A DNA stretch of 64,000 bases from Clavelina lepadiformis (GCF_947623445.1 NC_135243.1:8248501-8312500); one strand, 5' to 3'; counted from the first letter of the stretch, positions 21,301 to 34,006 are shown. Numbers and translations are program-made. Notes: a model not told the origin generated them from the sequence alone.

Positions 21301-24285
21301 AAATAATTAAGGGATCGGCCAACTAATTTTGATATACTTCACCAAGCAAGTTCTTTAGTATAGTAATAGTAAATAACTTTACAAATCACTGTAATACAAT
21401 AAGTAGTTTTACAAAATATGACTTTTATCATCAGCAGCATTATTCACGAATTAGATGTAATTAATAATAACCGGACGCTGAGAGAGGTAATATCTTTCTG
21501 TGTTTCAGGCAGATTATCATGTTGCACTTCTAGAATGTGTCAATGCTATCATTACTACTTGCAACCAAAGAGTTGAAAACTGTAGCTTACAATTATTCAC
21601 AATTGTTGTCACTGTACTGGCTTTAAGCAAAGACGAAGATGTTCAAAACATGGTAACAAAGTTTTTCAGCTTTTTGAAAATATAACGTTTTTAGCAATGA
21701 AATATGTTGGTACAAAGTAAATGGTGCTTTCTGAACATCATTAAATTATGGTTATAGAAGTAGGTATGTAAAGTTTAAGTAAACACGAAAATGTTTTGTA
21801 CCATTTAATTTATTTATTAACATATACTGTATATACACATATACACACAGCTTTTATCTATCTATTACATATTAAAACTTCAACTTGTGTACATATTCAG
21901 TGTGATGAGCAATTGAGAGCTGTAGCAGCTTCACAAGGCATTGAACCACAGGACTTGTTTGTACGTCACACCAAACAAGTGCTGGACTCGATGCGAGCTT
22001 CATATGAGTCGTGGACCATGTACTCAGTCGAGCAATTTATTTTTGATGCTCTGTTGTCAAGAGCAGGTTTGAAAGTCCAGCAAAATTTTCTTATACTTTT
22101 TTAACTTTGTCAGCAGTGGAAGCTTATACACTTACAATTTATGTTGAGGAAGTGAAGTTGGTATGAAAACTTTTTTTTAATTTTTAATTCGGCAGTTTTT
22201 CACACTTAGCAATAGTAGTAAATTAGCTTGGTTGGTAACGGCTGAAGATTAATACACAAAAAAATGAAACATGAGGAAACATTTATACAAAGTTTCCAAA
22301 CATAAAGAAGTTTAAAAAAAAAAAATTAAAGATGATGTTCATATTATTTCTCGTATGCATGTAGGTCCAGTTGTAGGTGATGTTCTTAACGAAGTAATGC
22401 CGATGTTGAAAGCTAACCTACATCCCGACAAGGATCCCGAGTTGAAACTGAAGTTTTTCTCTCTCCTCTCCAAGCTTTTAATGAATGCAAGTGACACATT
22501 CAATTCAAAAGAGTAAGGTTGTGGTTCAGCAAACAAGCACCAAATCATTTCATGTTTTACTGTAACAGAAGTTTCCATGTAAAAATTTTGCACTTAACTT
22601 TTTTGTCAATGGTAATTTTAACTCTGTATACAGTACAGTTTGTGTTTTCAGACAATTCTCGGCGGACCATGCAGAAAAAATGGTTTGTGATATGATTGCA
22701 CCAAACCTCGTGTGGAAAGCAGGGCGCAAGGCATCAGCAATTAGAAGTATTGCTATCGCAACACTTTGGGCGCTCTTGCGTAGTGGATTGGTCAGTACTG
22801 AGAAAGCTTGTCAGGTTTTTCCAGTTCTTCTTCCTCAACTAATTGTTACTTTGGATGATGACGTCAAATCAACTAGACTAACGACAACTAAAGTATTGAC
22901 TAGGTGATTTTGAGCTGCTTTTTTTCATGGATTTCTCATTACAACATGCTTCTGAAATCTTACTCTGGATACATGTGGTAGTTGTAAATAATTACATATG
23001 TTTGTGAGTGATTATTGTTTATTTATACATGAATTGTTTTCATGAAGTGTTGTTGCAATTTGCGTCATTGCTGCTTGAAATATTATCATCACTTGTCTTA
23101 TTAGGAAGAAACATTTAAACAATTTTTGCTAAAACGTGTCATAGCAACAAGCTCAGTATCAGAGTTTTAAACAAAGAATACTCAATGTCCTCAGACTGTT
23201 CCACACATGTGGACGAGAACTTGACCTGGACCAGATTCTCCATAAGATCTACATGGAGCTTCTCAAGAGGATGGACGATGCGAGTGACGAAATAAGAATC
23301 GCAGTCACTAAGGCATGGTTGCAATATTTCAAGGTATGTGGGTAGATTTTTCATTTTGTTGTAAATTTTTACTTAATTTTCGCTTTTCGCGTGATTGTAG
23401 TAATTATTGTAATTACTCTGGGCTTTAGCATCTTTTACCCTTGTTAAATGTAGGGCTGAGAGAATTTGGCCGGCTAAGAGCTTTTAGCGACTAAAGGTTT
23501 CAATAGCCATTAGCCGAAAACGTACTTGTAGGAAAGAATTTGGAGCAAACTTTTTGGTTATCCATCGGCTCACGGAAATTTGCTGCCCTTTTATAATTTA
23601 ATCATTTTAATGTTTGAATACTTTGTTTTTCTGATGAAATTTGTGGTGTAGCATGACGTAAGCTGCTAAATCAATCCTTTTCATCACATACCTTAATAAA
23701 CAACAGTAGTTTTGCTTGCAATTATCAATGTGACATGACAATTAGTGACTATGGCAGCTAACCACAAGCCAACAACTAAATTCCCAGCCCTACTTGAATG
23801 ATGCATTTTACAGTTCCCTCAACCCTTATCAAAGTCTTATTACAGTGCTTTAAACCTGGCTATGACGAAGGATTATACAAAGCGCACTTAGAGTGTATGT
23901 ACAGCGGCTTGCTAGTGCACATGGATGACCCGGAAACTGATATACAACTTGCAGTACAAAGTAACCGGCGTTTGTGATTAGTAAACAGTGATGTGAAGTT
24001 TTACTAATTTTTATTATATTACAACATTAGTGATGATAATGTTACACTTGCAGTAGAAAAACGTTACTTAATTCTAGCTGTCCTTAGCCCAGTGACCACT
24101 CAACGTTTTGCTTTTGCCCGATGAAGATAAAAACATCTTGATTATATAACATTTGTTCTTCAGGTGTTTTAAAAGAAGGCGGTGCTCTCTCTCCAACCAT
24201 TTTACGTCAAGAAATCGAAAAAGTGAAACACAAACATCGGACTCAAGCATACTGCAATCAACTTTTTCAACACTTTCAGGAATAA
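15380..24285 (+). CDS. DNAAF5: Dynein axonemal assembly factor 5 (HEATR2)
   Basis: This is a cytoplasmic HEAT-repeat protein needed to pre-assemble axonemal dynein arms. Fourteen exons fit by phase: 15380-15997, 16553-16666, 16937-17061, 17813-17931, 18104-18336, 18944-19051, 19874-19981, 21509-21652, 21901-22066, 22365-22512, 22652-22903, 23165-23333, 23846-23960 and 24164-24285. They give 846 aa (human 855). Family-specific stretches are [82 protein letters not shown] and the tail [17 protein letters not shown]. Alpha-helical HEAT repeats run throughout. The start of exon 12 uses a less usual acceptor (atcagag), the only border I am unsure of. Several introns hold MITEs. Confidence 0.95.
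16076..16512. mobile_element. Pogo/Tigger-like MITE in DNAAF5 intron 1
   Basis: The left end tagtcagcctcgttaatctg mirrors the right end, which reversed reads tacagtcagacctcgttaat. The CAG-TCAGACCTCGTTAATCT terminus and TA-rich borders are typical of Tc1/mariner-pogo MITEs. No transposase is encoded; the 64-codon frame inside is probably chance. Confidence 0.75.
17099..17493. mobile_element. Tc1/mariner-like MITE in DNAAF5 intron 3
   Basis: The left end tacatcccgcttattatgac mirrors the right end, reversed tacagataatatgaccaccc followed by gct. The inverted match runs about 25 bp with gaps. A further segment resembling a pogo end (agcagattctactgca, about 17503-17518) lies just outside, so true bounds could extend to about 17520. 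Confidence 0.55.
20680..21127. mobile_element. Foldback element in DNAAF5 intron 7
   Basis: The left arm (20680-20808) starts aaagtgaggggcaaatccaa and the right arm (21005-21127) reversed starts aagtgaggggcaagcccaaa. Pairing continues through acaagttgatctta / acaagttcatctta, attctggtaaaat on both arms, and gcaaaagaaaatt / gcaaaagaaaatc. Arms are about 125 bp with a loop of about 195 bp, and weaker similarity continues outward. A partial third copy of the arm (gggcaagtgctaaaactagt) lies at about 20015. The 62-codon frame across the left arm is unlikely to be a gene. Confidence 0.75.
23451..23792. mobile_element. hAT-type MITE in DNAAF5 intron 12
   Basis: It begins tagggctgagagaatttg and ends aaattcccagcccta, giving TAGGGCTG inverted ends. 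Flanks gttaaatg and cttgaatg agree at 6 of 8 positions, consistent with an eroded 8-bp target duplication. Paired inner motifs are ggctaagagc / gcagctaacc, only loosely alike. It is non-coding. Confidence 0.6.
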
Positions 24286-26268
24286 GAATTGTTTCGCTCA
24301 TCTGCAATGCGCCCATGATTAGGAACTTATTACGTCAGCAGAAATGTTGCTATCTATTTGTGAAAGTTATTAGATGCAAGTTTTTTGTGCAAATACTTTT
24401 TAATTGGTTTGAGATATATATCATTTCAATTGCTGCTTTATGTAAGCAATTTTGGCACAAGTTTCTAGGAGTGCCATAATCCATAACTAGTTTGTTATGC
24501 CGTGTGGTAGTTCGTTTTTTAATTTTTTTAAATAAAATCTGTCAAGGATTTGATGTCAGCACTGGTACCAATTTCAACACAAATAGGTTTACAATTACTG
24601 TTGTACTTGTCTACTTAACACTGATCCATCTACTGAGCTTGGAAGAAGACCAACACTGTGTTCAAGCTGTTAGCTAAGCTTCTTCGGTTGACAGGCTTAA
24701 ATCGAAGCATCGACTGCCCCCTTTGAAAATGTGCTCCAAGTTTCATGATCATAACATTTGTGAATCACTGTCTGGTATCCTTAATTTTGAAACATCTTGT
24801 TTCAGATATCGGCAGTTTTCTGCTATAGTCACCAAACTGCGCTTTTGAACTTGAGACAACATGACACATTCTTATTCCACTTTCACCATATGCAAGGATG
24901 CTTTATAATATTTACGTCAACCATGACCACACAAAAGTAGCAAAATACAAGCTGTATAAATAAAACAAAAATAATAAAAAATATTAGAATTGCAGACCAT
25001 TGCAAAATATAAACAGTATAGATAAGATATAAAGTTTTATAAATAGTAGCCATGAATTCTTATTGCTCTATACATATTGCCGCTTGCTGTCGTGCCATCA
25101 GAAAACTAAAATAAACCTACGTATTGTATGCTCATTCATATGTTACTAAATTTAACTCCAATCTTTGTGTTGGTGTCACCCACAAATCACATGCATTACA
25201 TCTCGAGAATTCTTTGCATAACCCGCATACAATATTCTGGACCTGTGTTAGTGCCATGTTCTCTATATCGGTCTCGTGTTTATTTTTTACCTATTCTAGT
25301 TTATCAGAACTCTCAGGTTGCATACACAGCTGCATATTGCATTTATAAAATTGATAATCTATATTCAGGATGTAGCTGCATAAATACGCGCGATGTAAGA
25401 CTTTCATTTTTTAAGACTCATGTGTACATGTAAATAATATGTAGGCCTACACTTAATAAACATTGATCGCGACTTCACTATATGATTGTTAAAAACAAAT
25501 ATTGCAAATACAGTAAATTAAAATCCTATGTATTTCAATTGATTTAGAAGAATGTACTGGCTGTCATGGAATTATGCGTTTTAATTGGGATCGAACTGTG
25601 TTTTTCTGTGTCTAAACCCTTACAGTGTGCCTGTTTAGAAAACAAGCATTAAATTTATTCATAAAACATGGCCACTATAGCTCTGGGATGTAGGCTATAA
25701 ATAGGTTCGATAGGTGCTTGTGTTAAACGCACGCTTTCGTACGGTCCTAGTCTAAGACATATTATATGTACATTGTACCATACATCGTTCCTATAAAACC
25801 CCCTATTAGTTTATAGTCAAAAAGTGGCACATTAAAGAATTGTGATGTGACTTATCAACGTAAACGTCAAATAATAATATTCCATCAATGCAAATCTGTT
25901 CGTTAGAACGCACTTTATGATGATTAAAAAGAAATGAAGTCTCAGTAGACAATGTCAGGGTGAAAATTACGCCTTTGCATGAACGATTTCTCGTCTAGAA
26001 CTCACCTACGTAGGCCAATTTCAGTTGGTTCGCAAAGTTATTGCCGTACCTTTTTGGTATCATTCGACTGAACTGTTAAACACTCACACCCAGTGACTTT
26101 GTTTGAACTTTTTAGTGCTTTATTTTTCTTCACTTGAAGCAAATTTGCAATAATACAAAATTGGAAAAATTACGTGAGACGATAAAAGAAAAATTAAGTC
26201 GCTTGCCGTCTCGTTACACCTTAGTTAAATAATAATCTTTTAAAAGCAACATGAAGACGATGAGGATG
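24286..26268. other. Convergent intergenic gap, DNAAF5 to acyl-CoA synthetase
   Basis: This 2-kb gap separates two gene ends facing each other. AATAAA at about 24531 could serve DNAAF5. The open frames at 25124-25433 overlap each other in different frames, have no splice context and match nothing I recognise. A weak copy of the dispersed repeat (gcctttgcatgaacgatttc) is at about 25950-26000. Confidence 0.45.
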
Positions 26269-29200
26269 TTAGAGTTTTCCTCTCGCTTTCAGTGCTCTGC
26301 GGAGAATCTTTCCACTTCCTGTTTTTGGTATGACGTCACAAAATTCCACCCCTCCTCGTAAATACTTGTATTTGGCCACTTTTCCTTCGTTTATAAAAAG
26401 ACATGGAAATCTTACACTTTAGTTTGAATAATTTAATTCATTGAAGTCACAACATAACCGAAAGTAGAATGTAGAGGTTAGTTCTATTTGTTGCATCATG
26501 AAATTCATTGCACCATTTACAAAAACGGTGACAAACTAGAACCACGTACAGTACACACAGTCAAGATTAAGCAGTAACATATTACTTCGCCGTAGAGACA
26601 CACGCAGTTAGAGTCTGCACCCATGTTCTATAGAAGTGTAATTACTTGCTTCAGTGGATTTTTATACAAGTCAGAGTAACTTAGTGAAATAATAATCTTC
26701 GGTTTTACCAACACATTTGAATGTGTTTATTTTATTGTAAGTAGGTCACGCAGTCCGTTGTTAAAGATAGGCGGTTAGGTTAGGCGAATAGATGTGCAAA
26801 GAGTTGATTTTAGCTATTTCATGTTTAATTGAAGGTATAGATTTAGACAAGGTTTGTGTTATACTATGACAAATTTTATATTCACTTGTGCACTACTTGT
26901 GTGAAGTATTACACAACGAACATCTCTGTCATAAAGACCGCATATGCTAGCGGTAATTGTTTGAATATGAGTGAGGACGATAGATGGTTGATAACTTGTT
27001 TTACTTCTGCTTCGATGGATGAGTTCTCATTTCTCAAATTTGCGTGACTATGCTGTTAGTTGCTTGATTCTGTCTATACAAATTACTAAATTATAAAGTT
27101 CCCATTTTTATTTATTATAACACAAAGGCTTTTGCCTTTGGGGAAATCTTGCTGAATGTTACATCGCGCTCAGTAACAAGTGAAACGGTAAAAAGGGAGA
27201 TCGTAAACATTACAACAGTATATATATGTGGCAAATCAGTTCAAGCGAGGAAATTATCTGACGTCATTAAGGAAAACTCAAGTCTGGTAAACAACTGAAT
27301 TACAGGATTCCAAATTAAATTCCAAACATCTCAAAACAACTCGTGACTCGTGACGTAATCGTCACAATACTAAGCCAAAATATTTTAATTGAATTAGCAA
27401 AAGGTCGAGAAAAATAGCTTTGCAAAATTTTTCGATAAAATAGTGACAGGCAACAACCAACACTTCTACATACTGTCTACTGACCTTCAAGAAATGTGTG
27501 AATTTCTTCGGCTGTCAAAGTCGTTGACTTCCGAACTACAAATGCTTTGGGGAGTTCCCCAGCTTCGAAATCGGGTATTCCCACGACAGCGACATCTCGT
27601 ATCAAGGGGTGACTTAATAAGACCCCTTCAAGTTCTGCTGGTGCCACCTTGAAACAATGCAAAGTGGGTCTAAATAAAATTCAAAATTCAAAATATTGTC
27701 CGCCAGTAAGTCCACACAAAAGTGAAGAAAAAATTTTATATTTCAAAAAGTTATGATTTAAAATAGGTCTATGCAATGAGAATATTTTTCTTAATTATTT
27801 TTCTTGATAAGTTAATGCAATTTAACTCCAACTCCGAAGCTTTTTCTACCGATTTCGCACTAGTTCTACCTGGAAGGCTTTATACTTTACTATTTCCTTC
27901 AACCGATCAATTAAAAAAATATTTCCTTTTTCATCATAGTAGCCGATGTCGCCGCTTCGAAACCAACCATCTTCATCAAAACATTCGGCGTTTGCACTTG
28001 GATTTTTGTAATAACCTAAAATGACCTGCATTACATAACAAATTAGTAGAAAAAGGTTAGGCAAAACGAAAAGCTTAAAGACAGTAGTAAATAATTTTGT
28101 AACCATGTTGAAAATCTCAATAACTAAATTCTGTATTGATGCCTACAATCAGAATGCACAATGGTATATCTAATACCAGCGCTTTATACCGGATATGATA
28201 CAGGCTGCCACTATTTCACCAGAAAAAATCGTGGGTTTGAAGCTATTTTGCAAAGATTCTTGTCAACTTAACTTAAATGTTGTGACATTTTAATCTCAAC
28301 CTACTTTCTAATCTAAATCTAACTCCAATAAAACCGAAATAACAAAAATTAGCTTTTTGCATATCCAGAATGGCCTAAACTAACAGCCTAACGTCAACAG
28401 CAAGCTGTTTAACCTACACATGGTGAAACTTCGTACGGTGAAACACTTCATTTATGCTTTACTTGACAACTAGTCACTGCTGAAAAACTTGACTTTCAAG
28501 AAAGGAAGGATTATTTATAAAAGCCACCCCGAAATCAGTAACGTCTTCCTATTTTTGGACAACAAGAGCAAAGTGATTCCTTTTATCATGTATTATCCAG
28601 ATTATATTGTATCATATCATAACATATTTTCAATCGGCCACTAAAGTCATAATTATAAAAAATAAACACGTGATCCTCCTTTCCACGCGTCCCTATTTTT
28701 CCCTAAATTCTGTCACTGCATGTGCCATTAAGTTTCAAGGTTGCACTTTTCAGATGTAATGTGATTTTTCAGATTCCCAGATGACCAAACAACGCTAATC
28801 TGGTTAAAATACAGCAACCATAACTTACTTGAGGTCCTTTCAGCCATAATTCTCCCGACTGATTTGGTCCTAATTCCTTTCTAGTGTCTAAGTCCAATAC
28901 CTATAAATAATAATAATTAATTAATCAGTAGGACAAGTATGAAAATGGAAATGTTAACGGCGTCCACATCACATCACACCAAGTGTGTCAGCTTACCTTT
29001 AGTGAGGTATTGGCGCAGAGATGGCCGACAGATTTGACGGGGCATTCTCTCGTGGTCATAGAAACAGGGCACACTTCTGTTAATCCCCACACTGCAATCA
29101 TATATGATGAAATCATACCTATACTTATACGAAGCTTGATTACAGAAAACAAGACTTACTCTGTGATACGGTGGTCTTCATTTTTTGCATTATTTCCAGC

Positions 29201-31225
29201 GATATACTTTCTGCGAGGGGAGCACCAGCGGATATCACATGACGTAAACGTGACGTGTAGTACGAAGTTAGCTTGGGATGTTCATTCAAACTTATTAGCA
29301 TTGGAGGTACACAATAGAAGAGGGTGATCTGAAGCAATATTTTAATTACAGCAGTATAGCGGCAATTTTGACAGAAGTCGTATTTTTAGTAAAGAAAGTA
29401 AGGGAAAGAAAATATTTTTAAATATTGCAGGTTAAATGTAAAAAAAGCAAAAACAAAAATCTTGGTTATAACTATATTGTAACCTAGATTTAGATGTTAG
29501 GAATTATTTTTAGGCCGGCTTACGTTGTATTTTTCGAATGCTCGAAAAAGGTTGTCGGCAGCAAACCGTTTGCTGATGACCTGCGTGCACCCTTTGAATA
29601 GCGCGGCAAACATAGACATCATAGCGAATGCGTGGAACATTGGCAGGACAAGGTATAACAAATCTTCTGGTGACATATTCAACGGTTCACTAGATAATAT
29701 AACCTCAAATTGTTGTAAATGCAAAGGGTTTCGGTAAAGAGAAAAACGAAATATACTTACTCTGTAACTTTTGTTATCGCAGTCATAATAAACTGAGACA
29801 GATTAACCGCTTTTGGAAGACCAGTTGTTCCGCTGGAACTGGCCAAAATAAATGGATCGTTCTTAACATTTAGTTCAATTTTTCCCGGGAAATCTGTTGC
29901 ATATATCAACTTAAAGCGTATGTTGCAATTACGTAGTTTTTGAAAGGCCTACACATTTTATCAACCATTTGTACAAAAGTATTACAGTATACAGTACCTT
30001 CAGTTTTGCCTCGACGAATATATTCCGTTAGGGATTGGCAAAATGAGTTGCTTTCAATGCAAAGCACATTCTACATAAGTATAACAGCTGTAAGCTTGTG
30101 AGAAAACGCTTTAATGTTATATGATATGTATTTTTCAGTATTTTAAACTTACTCGGAATGTTTCTCCTTTATTACTAAATAAAAAGCCTAGATTTTACTC
30201 TATTACTATTGAAAACATATTCACCGATATGTAGCCTATAGCCTAGCGACTGGTTCTAATCACTCAAGATATATAATACCCCTGCCTTAATCGAAGTGAC
30301 TTTATCTCTTAATTGACTCAGCTTGGACCAAATTGCATCATCCCCAATGACCATTTTCGGTTTTGTTAGTTCCATTTGACGCTCTAGTTCGTCTAAGAAA
30401 AATCTCATATTAATGACACAAATGGTGTCTTAAAAACAGCAAGTGCAAAGATAAAAGATTCGAGTCAGGTTTTTGTAAAGGATGGCTCGACTTGTGTTAG
30501 CGTGTCAAAACAACTCGTGTGAAAAAGACTTTCCTCAGTCCAAGGACAAAGATTGTGATACATCGTGAAAATTTCAATTGACTTGACTCAAGTCAAACCC
30601 AAATTAATTCAAGTTACCATAGCATCAGTTTTTATCTTTATGAATTAATTTCTTAAAAAATCCTTATGCAAAACAGTTTATGGAATGCTGAAAAGTGTCA
30701 GAAATGAATAAAATTAATGGTATGTTGAAAAGAGCGCCGGCTTGCATTTGTGCTTACCGGGCTGGACATTTCACAGCGCTTATCATTGTAATACCCTTTA
30801 TGCAAAATAGCTCTCCCTAGGAATGCCGGGTCGGGATTACAGTATCTATGTCTTGCGGGAAATGTAAGCAGTTTCGTAGCCTGATTCATCTTTTAGACTT
30901 TCTAAAGTCTAAGGATAAGTTATCAATACCATATGTTATCATCATACCTTAGCCAACTAAATCATATTTATGCATTTTAACCCTAAACAGGAAATGACTA
31001 TATAGCGTTTGTCTCACCTGCTGTATGGCTGGGATTGCACGGGACAACTGCCAAGCCGCAACAAGCCGCCGCAATTAAGATGATGGGATATTCGATGATA
31101 TTGCTACAACATAATGCAATGACGTCACCTTTAAGTAGACCAGAATTTACAAATGAAGACGAACATTTCATGACGTAATTGCAAAATTCTTTAAACGTGA
31201 TTTGTCTTCTGGTTTCAGCGTCAAT
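26269..31225 (-). CDS. Luciferase/4-coumarate-CoA-ligase-like acyl-CoA synthetase, lacking first exon
   Basis: An adenylate-forming enzyme that activates a carboxylic acid as acyl-AMP and then acyl-CoA. Minus-strand exons in reading order: 31018-31225, 30280-30392, 29998-30070, 29761-29893, 29524-29689, 29160-29328, 28997-29091, 28829-28900, 27870-28025, 27485-27647 and 26269-26384. These give 487 codons. The family is usually about 540-550 aa, so some 55 N-terminal residues lie in an exon I did not find. Motifs in order are the P-loop [17 protein letters not shown] (normally YGLTE), [35 protein letters not shown], and [11 protein letters not shown] with the catalytic Lys. It ends ARGKL, a possible weak peroxisomal PTS1. 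Substrate cannot be told from sequence. Confidence 0.92.
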
Positions 31226-31489
31226 CTGTGATGAAAGAAAATAATTAAAGTTTTATCCCTGTTTAAGTTTTGGTGTTAATTTCGCATTTATATTTTCAAC
31301 GCAATAGAAGTACGTCATTAAGTTATAGTGAAACTGGCTCTACATTAGTGTTGTCGTGTCGTTATAATTTGCACACTGACACAAAACTTTGCTTTTTGTC
31401 AGTTGTAAAATGTATCTACTACTATCCAAGTTGTAGCATGTCCTTTAACCTATCTGACAGCAATTTGATTACTAACTCAAGTTCCTCTT
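31226..31489. other. 5' side of the synthetase gene, nothing recognised
   Basis: This is probably intron between the missing first coding exon and the exon ending at 31225. I saw no coding exon here. Confidence 0.35.
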
Positions 31490-32480
31490 CTTGCATATGA
31501 GTGTAGGTTCATCAAATATAATCGGCCAAATGTTGGAGCCAGCCCTTCATCTCTTCACCCAGAACTGTGAGGCTTTGCGCAGTGTTGGGAAGGAGAAGGA
31601 TCCCATAGTCATAATAGTAAATGGTCCGCGGTCGGGGACACTGCTGTACACACACATGCTGCTCATTCCAGGCCTCTATGGTGTTTTAGTCAGATCTATG
31701 ACGTCTTGCTGAATAGCGGCGGGAGCTCAGACATTAGGTGTCAAGGCTATGAGAATCCGGGACAAGGCTGTGCAGAAGGTGTTCTTCAGTAGCCCAAGTC
31801 TTATAAGCTATCTTGTTGTAGCAAAGTCCCTTCGCAGCATTACTGAAGCAATTCCTGCTAATACCGGCAGCAGGTGAGTGGGGGTGGGCTTCAGACAGCC
31901 AGCAATGATCTGCAGTTTTTTGTCCTTCGCTTGTTTTTAGTTTTAGTTTTTACTGCGGTTGGACAGAATGTTTATGATGAAACGCACAAGGTGACGGTCT
32001 GGGATGGTGCAAAGGAGTTTTAGAGTGAAGCTCTGGTGCCAGGCAGTGACGTAGGCAGCTGTGAGGTCCACTAGGACAACTCCTTTTAAAAGCTCTTTAC
32101 GACGTCGCTGGTAAGTTTGAGTACCTGTTGTACAGTGGAACACCCTTGCCTGAAACCTGACTCTTCTTTGGCAGTTGGGGATCAACTGCAGGATCAAGTC
32201 GAGCCAGAATAAGTCTTTCCAATACCTTGTAGGGCACACACAACGAGATGGGCCAGTAACTCTTGAGATCGTCCTCAGGCTTGTTAGGATAGTGGCTCTG
32301 CGCCTTGGGTACAACTAAGCGTTCAAGGCACGATGAGTAAAACTAACGGAGCCTGGCAAGGCATTTAGAATTACAGTCCATCAAGAACCCTGGTGGAATA
32401 TTGTCAGGACCCTGTGCTTTCACACTTTTTAGTTGTTTGATGGCAGTCGAGAACTCAAGTTAAAGGAACTTAAAGCTATG
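31490..32480 (-). pseudogene. Truncated LINE (non-LTR retrotransposon) reverse transcriptase
   Basis: On the minus strand the order is typical of a LINE ORF2. First comes QLKSVKAQGPDNIPPGFL (about 32350-32460), then YWPISLCVPYKVLERLI, then VDLTAAYVTAWHQSFTLKLL (the first catalytic-Asp region, usually DLTAAFDTVNH), and finally the C-terminal CLKPTPTHLLPVLAGIA block near 31830-31900 followed by thumb/tail sequence down to about 31490. The YADD box was not seen, and a large internal piece between the Asp region and the tail is missing. Several stops and frame changes are present. The family looks like the Jockey/RTE-type group with CLKPTP tails; no endonuclease part is here. Confidence 0.8.
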
Positions 32481-32791
32481 GTATTAGTCTAACAAGCTTG
32501 GTATCTGTTAGTTTGTCTTGTAACGCAATCTTTCAAATGTTGACTGTTGCTTACCAGGGCAATCGAAGTTCCATGCCGAGAAGCGAAATGCAGCATATAC
32601 CGGCCAAAGTTGCTTTCTGGAATATTGACTGTTGGCCAAGGACTCTGCAGTATCATTGTAATATACCTAAGCCAATAAACTGTACATAAACATATATTTC
32701 ACAACTGATCTGAACTCTGTAACATCTTTACATCAAAAGAAACTTATCTCAAGTTTTGAACTTTGAACAGTATTCAACGTGTTAGTGTAAA

Positions 32792-32965
32792 ATGGCTGAC
32801 GAGTCGTCAGTTGCATTGGATGATCATAAACGATTGTGTTGGCAAAGTAACCCATATCGCTTGGGGTTTACAGTATACTGCATGCAAACCCTCAAACTTA
32901 TTAATGAAGTCGTAGTAATTCTCTGCTATCATAGGGACAACTATAAAACCTTTCTGAAAAACTAA
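32792..32965 (+). CDS. Small ORF or possible first exon, 57 codons
   Basis: The ATG sits in a favourable context (taaaATGG) and opens MADESSVALDDHKRLCWQSN, then a hydrophobic centre around LKLINEVVVILCYH, to a stop at 32963. It is below usual length cut-offs. A GTAACC donor candidate follows after CWQ. It could be a short peptide gene, the first exon of an unseen gene, or chance. I do not recognise it. Confidence 0.2.
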   Translation: MADESSVALDDHKRLCWQSNPYRLGFTVYCMQTLKLINEVVVILCYHRDNYKTFLKN

Positions 32966-33994
32966 AACGCAAAACACGTTTTTATAACCACAAGTAACAT
33001 CAGGCTATGCTTGAAGCTTGTATCATAATTGAAACTCAAATAAGCCTTGGGACGTAGGGTAACAAGTGCAGCGAAATCCACTCTCCGTGTCTAGTTTACT
33101 AACAGCCAACTTTTGCGACAAACCAAACAAACGCTGTTTGTTGAAGATCGACGTTTTAGTTTAACCCTATCCAAACCGGGCTCGCGACATTACTACTTTA
33201 ACTGTGTAGCCGACACTGCACACAAATTTTAAATCGTTAAATACTCGAAAACTATACGTCGTATTCGTAAACTGATCAGATTTTTACAGGTTAGTAGCAA
33301 AAACATCTCGCTTCCTGTATACATCATAATTGTAAAGCTAAAGTAAGTGCATTTGGTGTAAATTAAGTATTTCTACAAGTGATACATTTCTAGAAGTTTT
33401 TCTTGTTACGCCGCGCCCCCGCAGTGCGTAAAACCAGCTGACCGCGAGAAGAAAACATAAGAAAATAGTTAGTCGAGTTAGTGGTGCGTAAAGCCGTAAA
33501 TGAGTAAACAGAAACGATACGCTTTAATGCGGAGAGAGAGAAAAATTATGAAAATATGACAATATTTCAAAAATTACAAAATCCAACTTTATAAAACAAA
33601 CATGGACAGATAGCAGAACGTTTTTTAGGAAAAGCCACCAAATTTCAAGTTTCTACACTCTACAGCAAACAATGCAAATATATGCCAAGTTTTGCTGTGA
33701 CTTTATGCAGGGTCGGCCACAAATAGTGTAAATAGGGTTAAGTTGTTTCTTCTTCTGCAAATAATATTTTGTTACGTATTGAGTTACACAAATTAGTGTT
33801 CTAAACCCCACCGTAGCTGCAGTAGGCCTACATGCCCAACACAATTTTAAATAGAACTTTATTTTATACAGCACTATTTTATCTCTTTGCAAAATTGAGT
33901 GAAATTGTTAAACCATTTTATAGCCAATACATCTATATTTCGGATAACCAGCATATCTCAACAAATATTTTAATCTTTTTTTTTACTTTTGTAG

Positions 33995-34006
33995 TGACGT
34001 CACGTG
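33995..34006. promoter_or_regulatory. Overlapping CRE and E-box (TGACGTCACGTG)
   Basis: A full palindromic cAMP-response element TGACGTCA overlaps a palindromic E-box CACGTG by two bases. It lies between the divergent acyl-CoA synthetase (-) and Tweety (+) genes, about 2.8 kb from the first known synthetase exon. Function is inferred from the consensus alone. Confidence 0.35.

Noticed and set aside
25124-25433. Two overlapping frames of 74 and 101 codons
   Set aside because: Two frames of the same DNA cannot both be supported, and neither has splice context or recognisable motifs.
30698-30889. Minus-strand frame starting MNQATKLL as first exon of the acyl-CoA synthetase
   Set aside because: It lies downstream of the exon at 31018-31225 in reading order, inside the following intron, so it cannot be the N-terminus.
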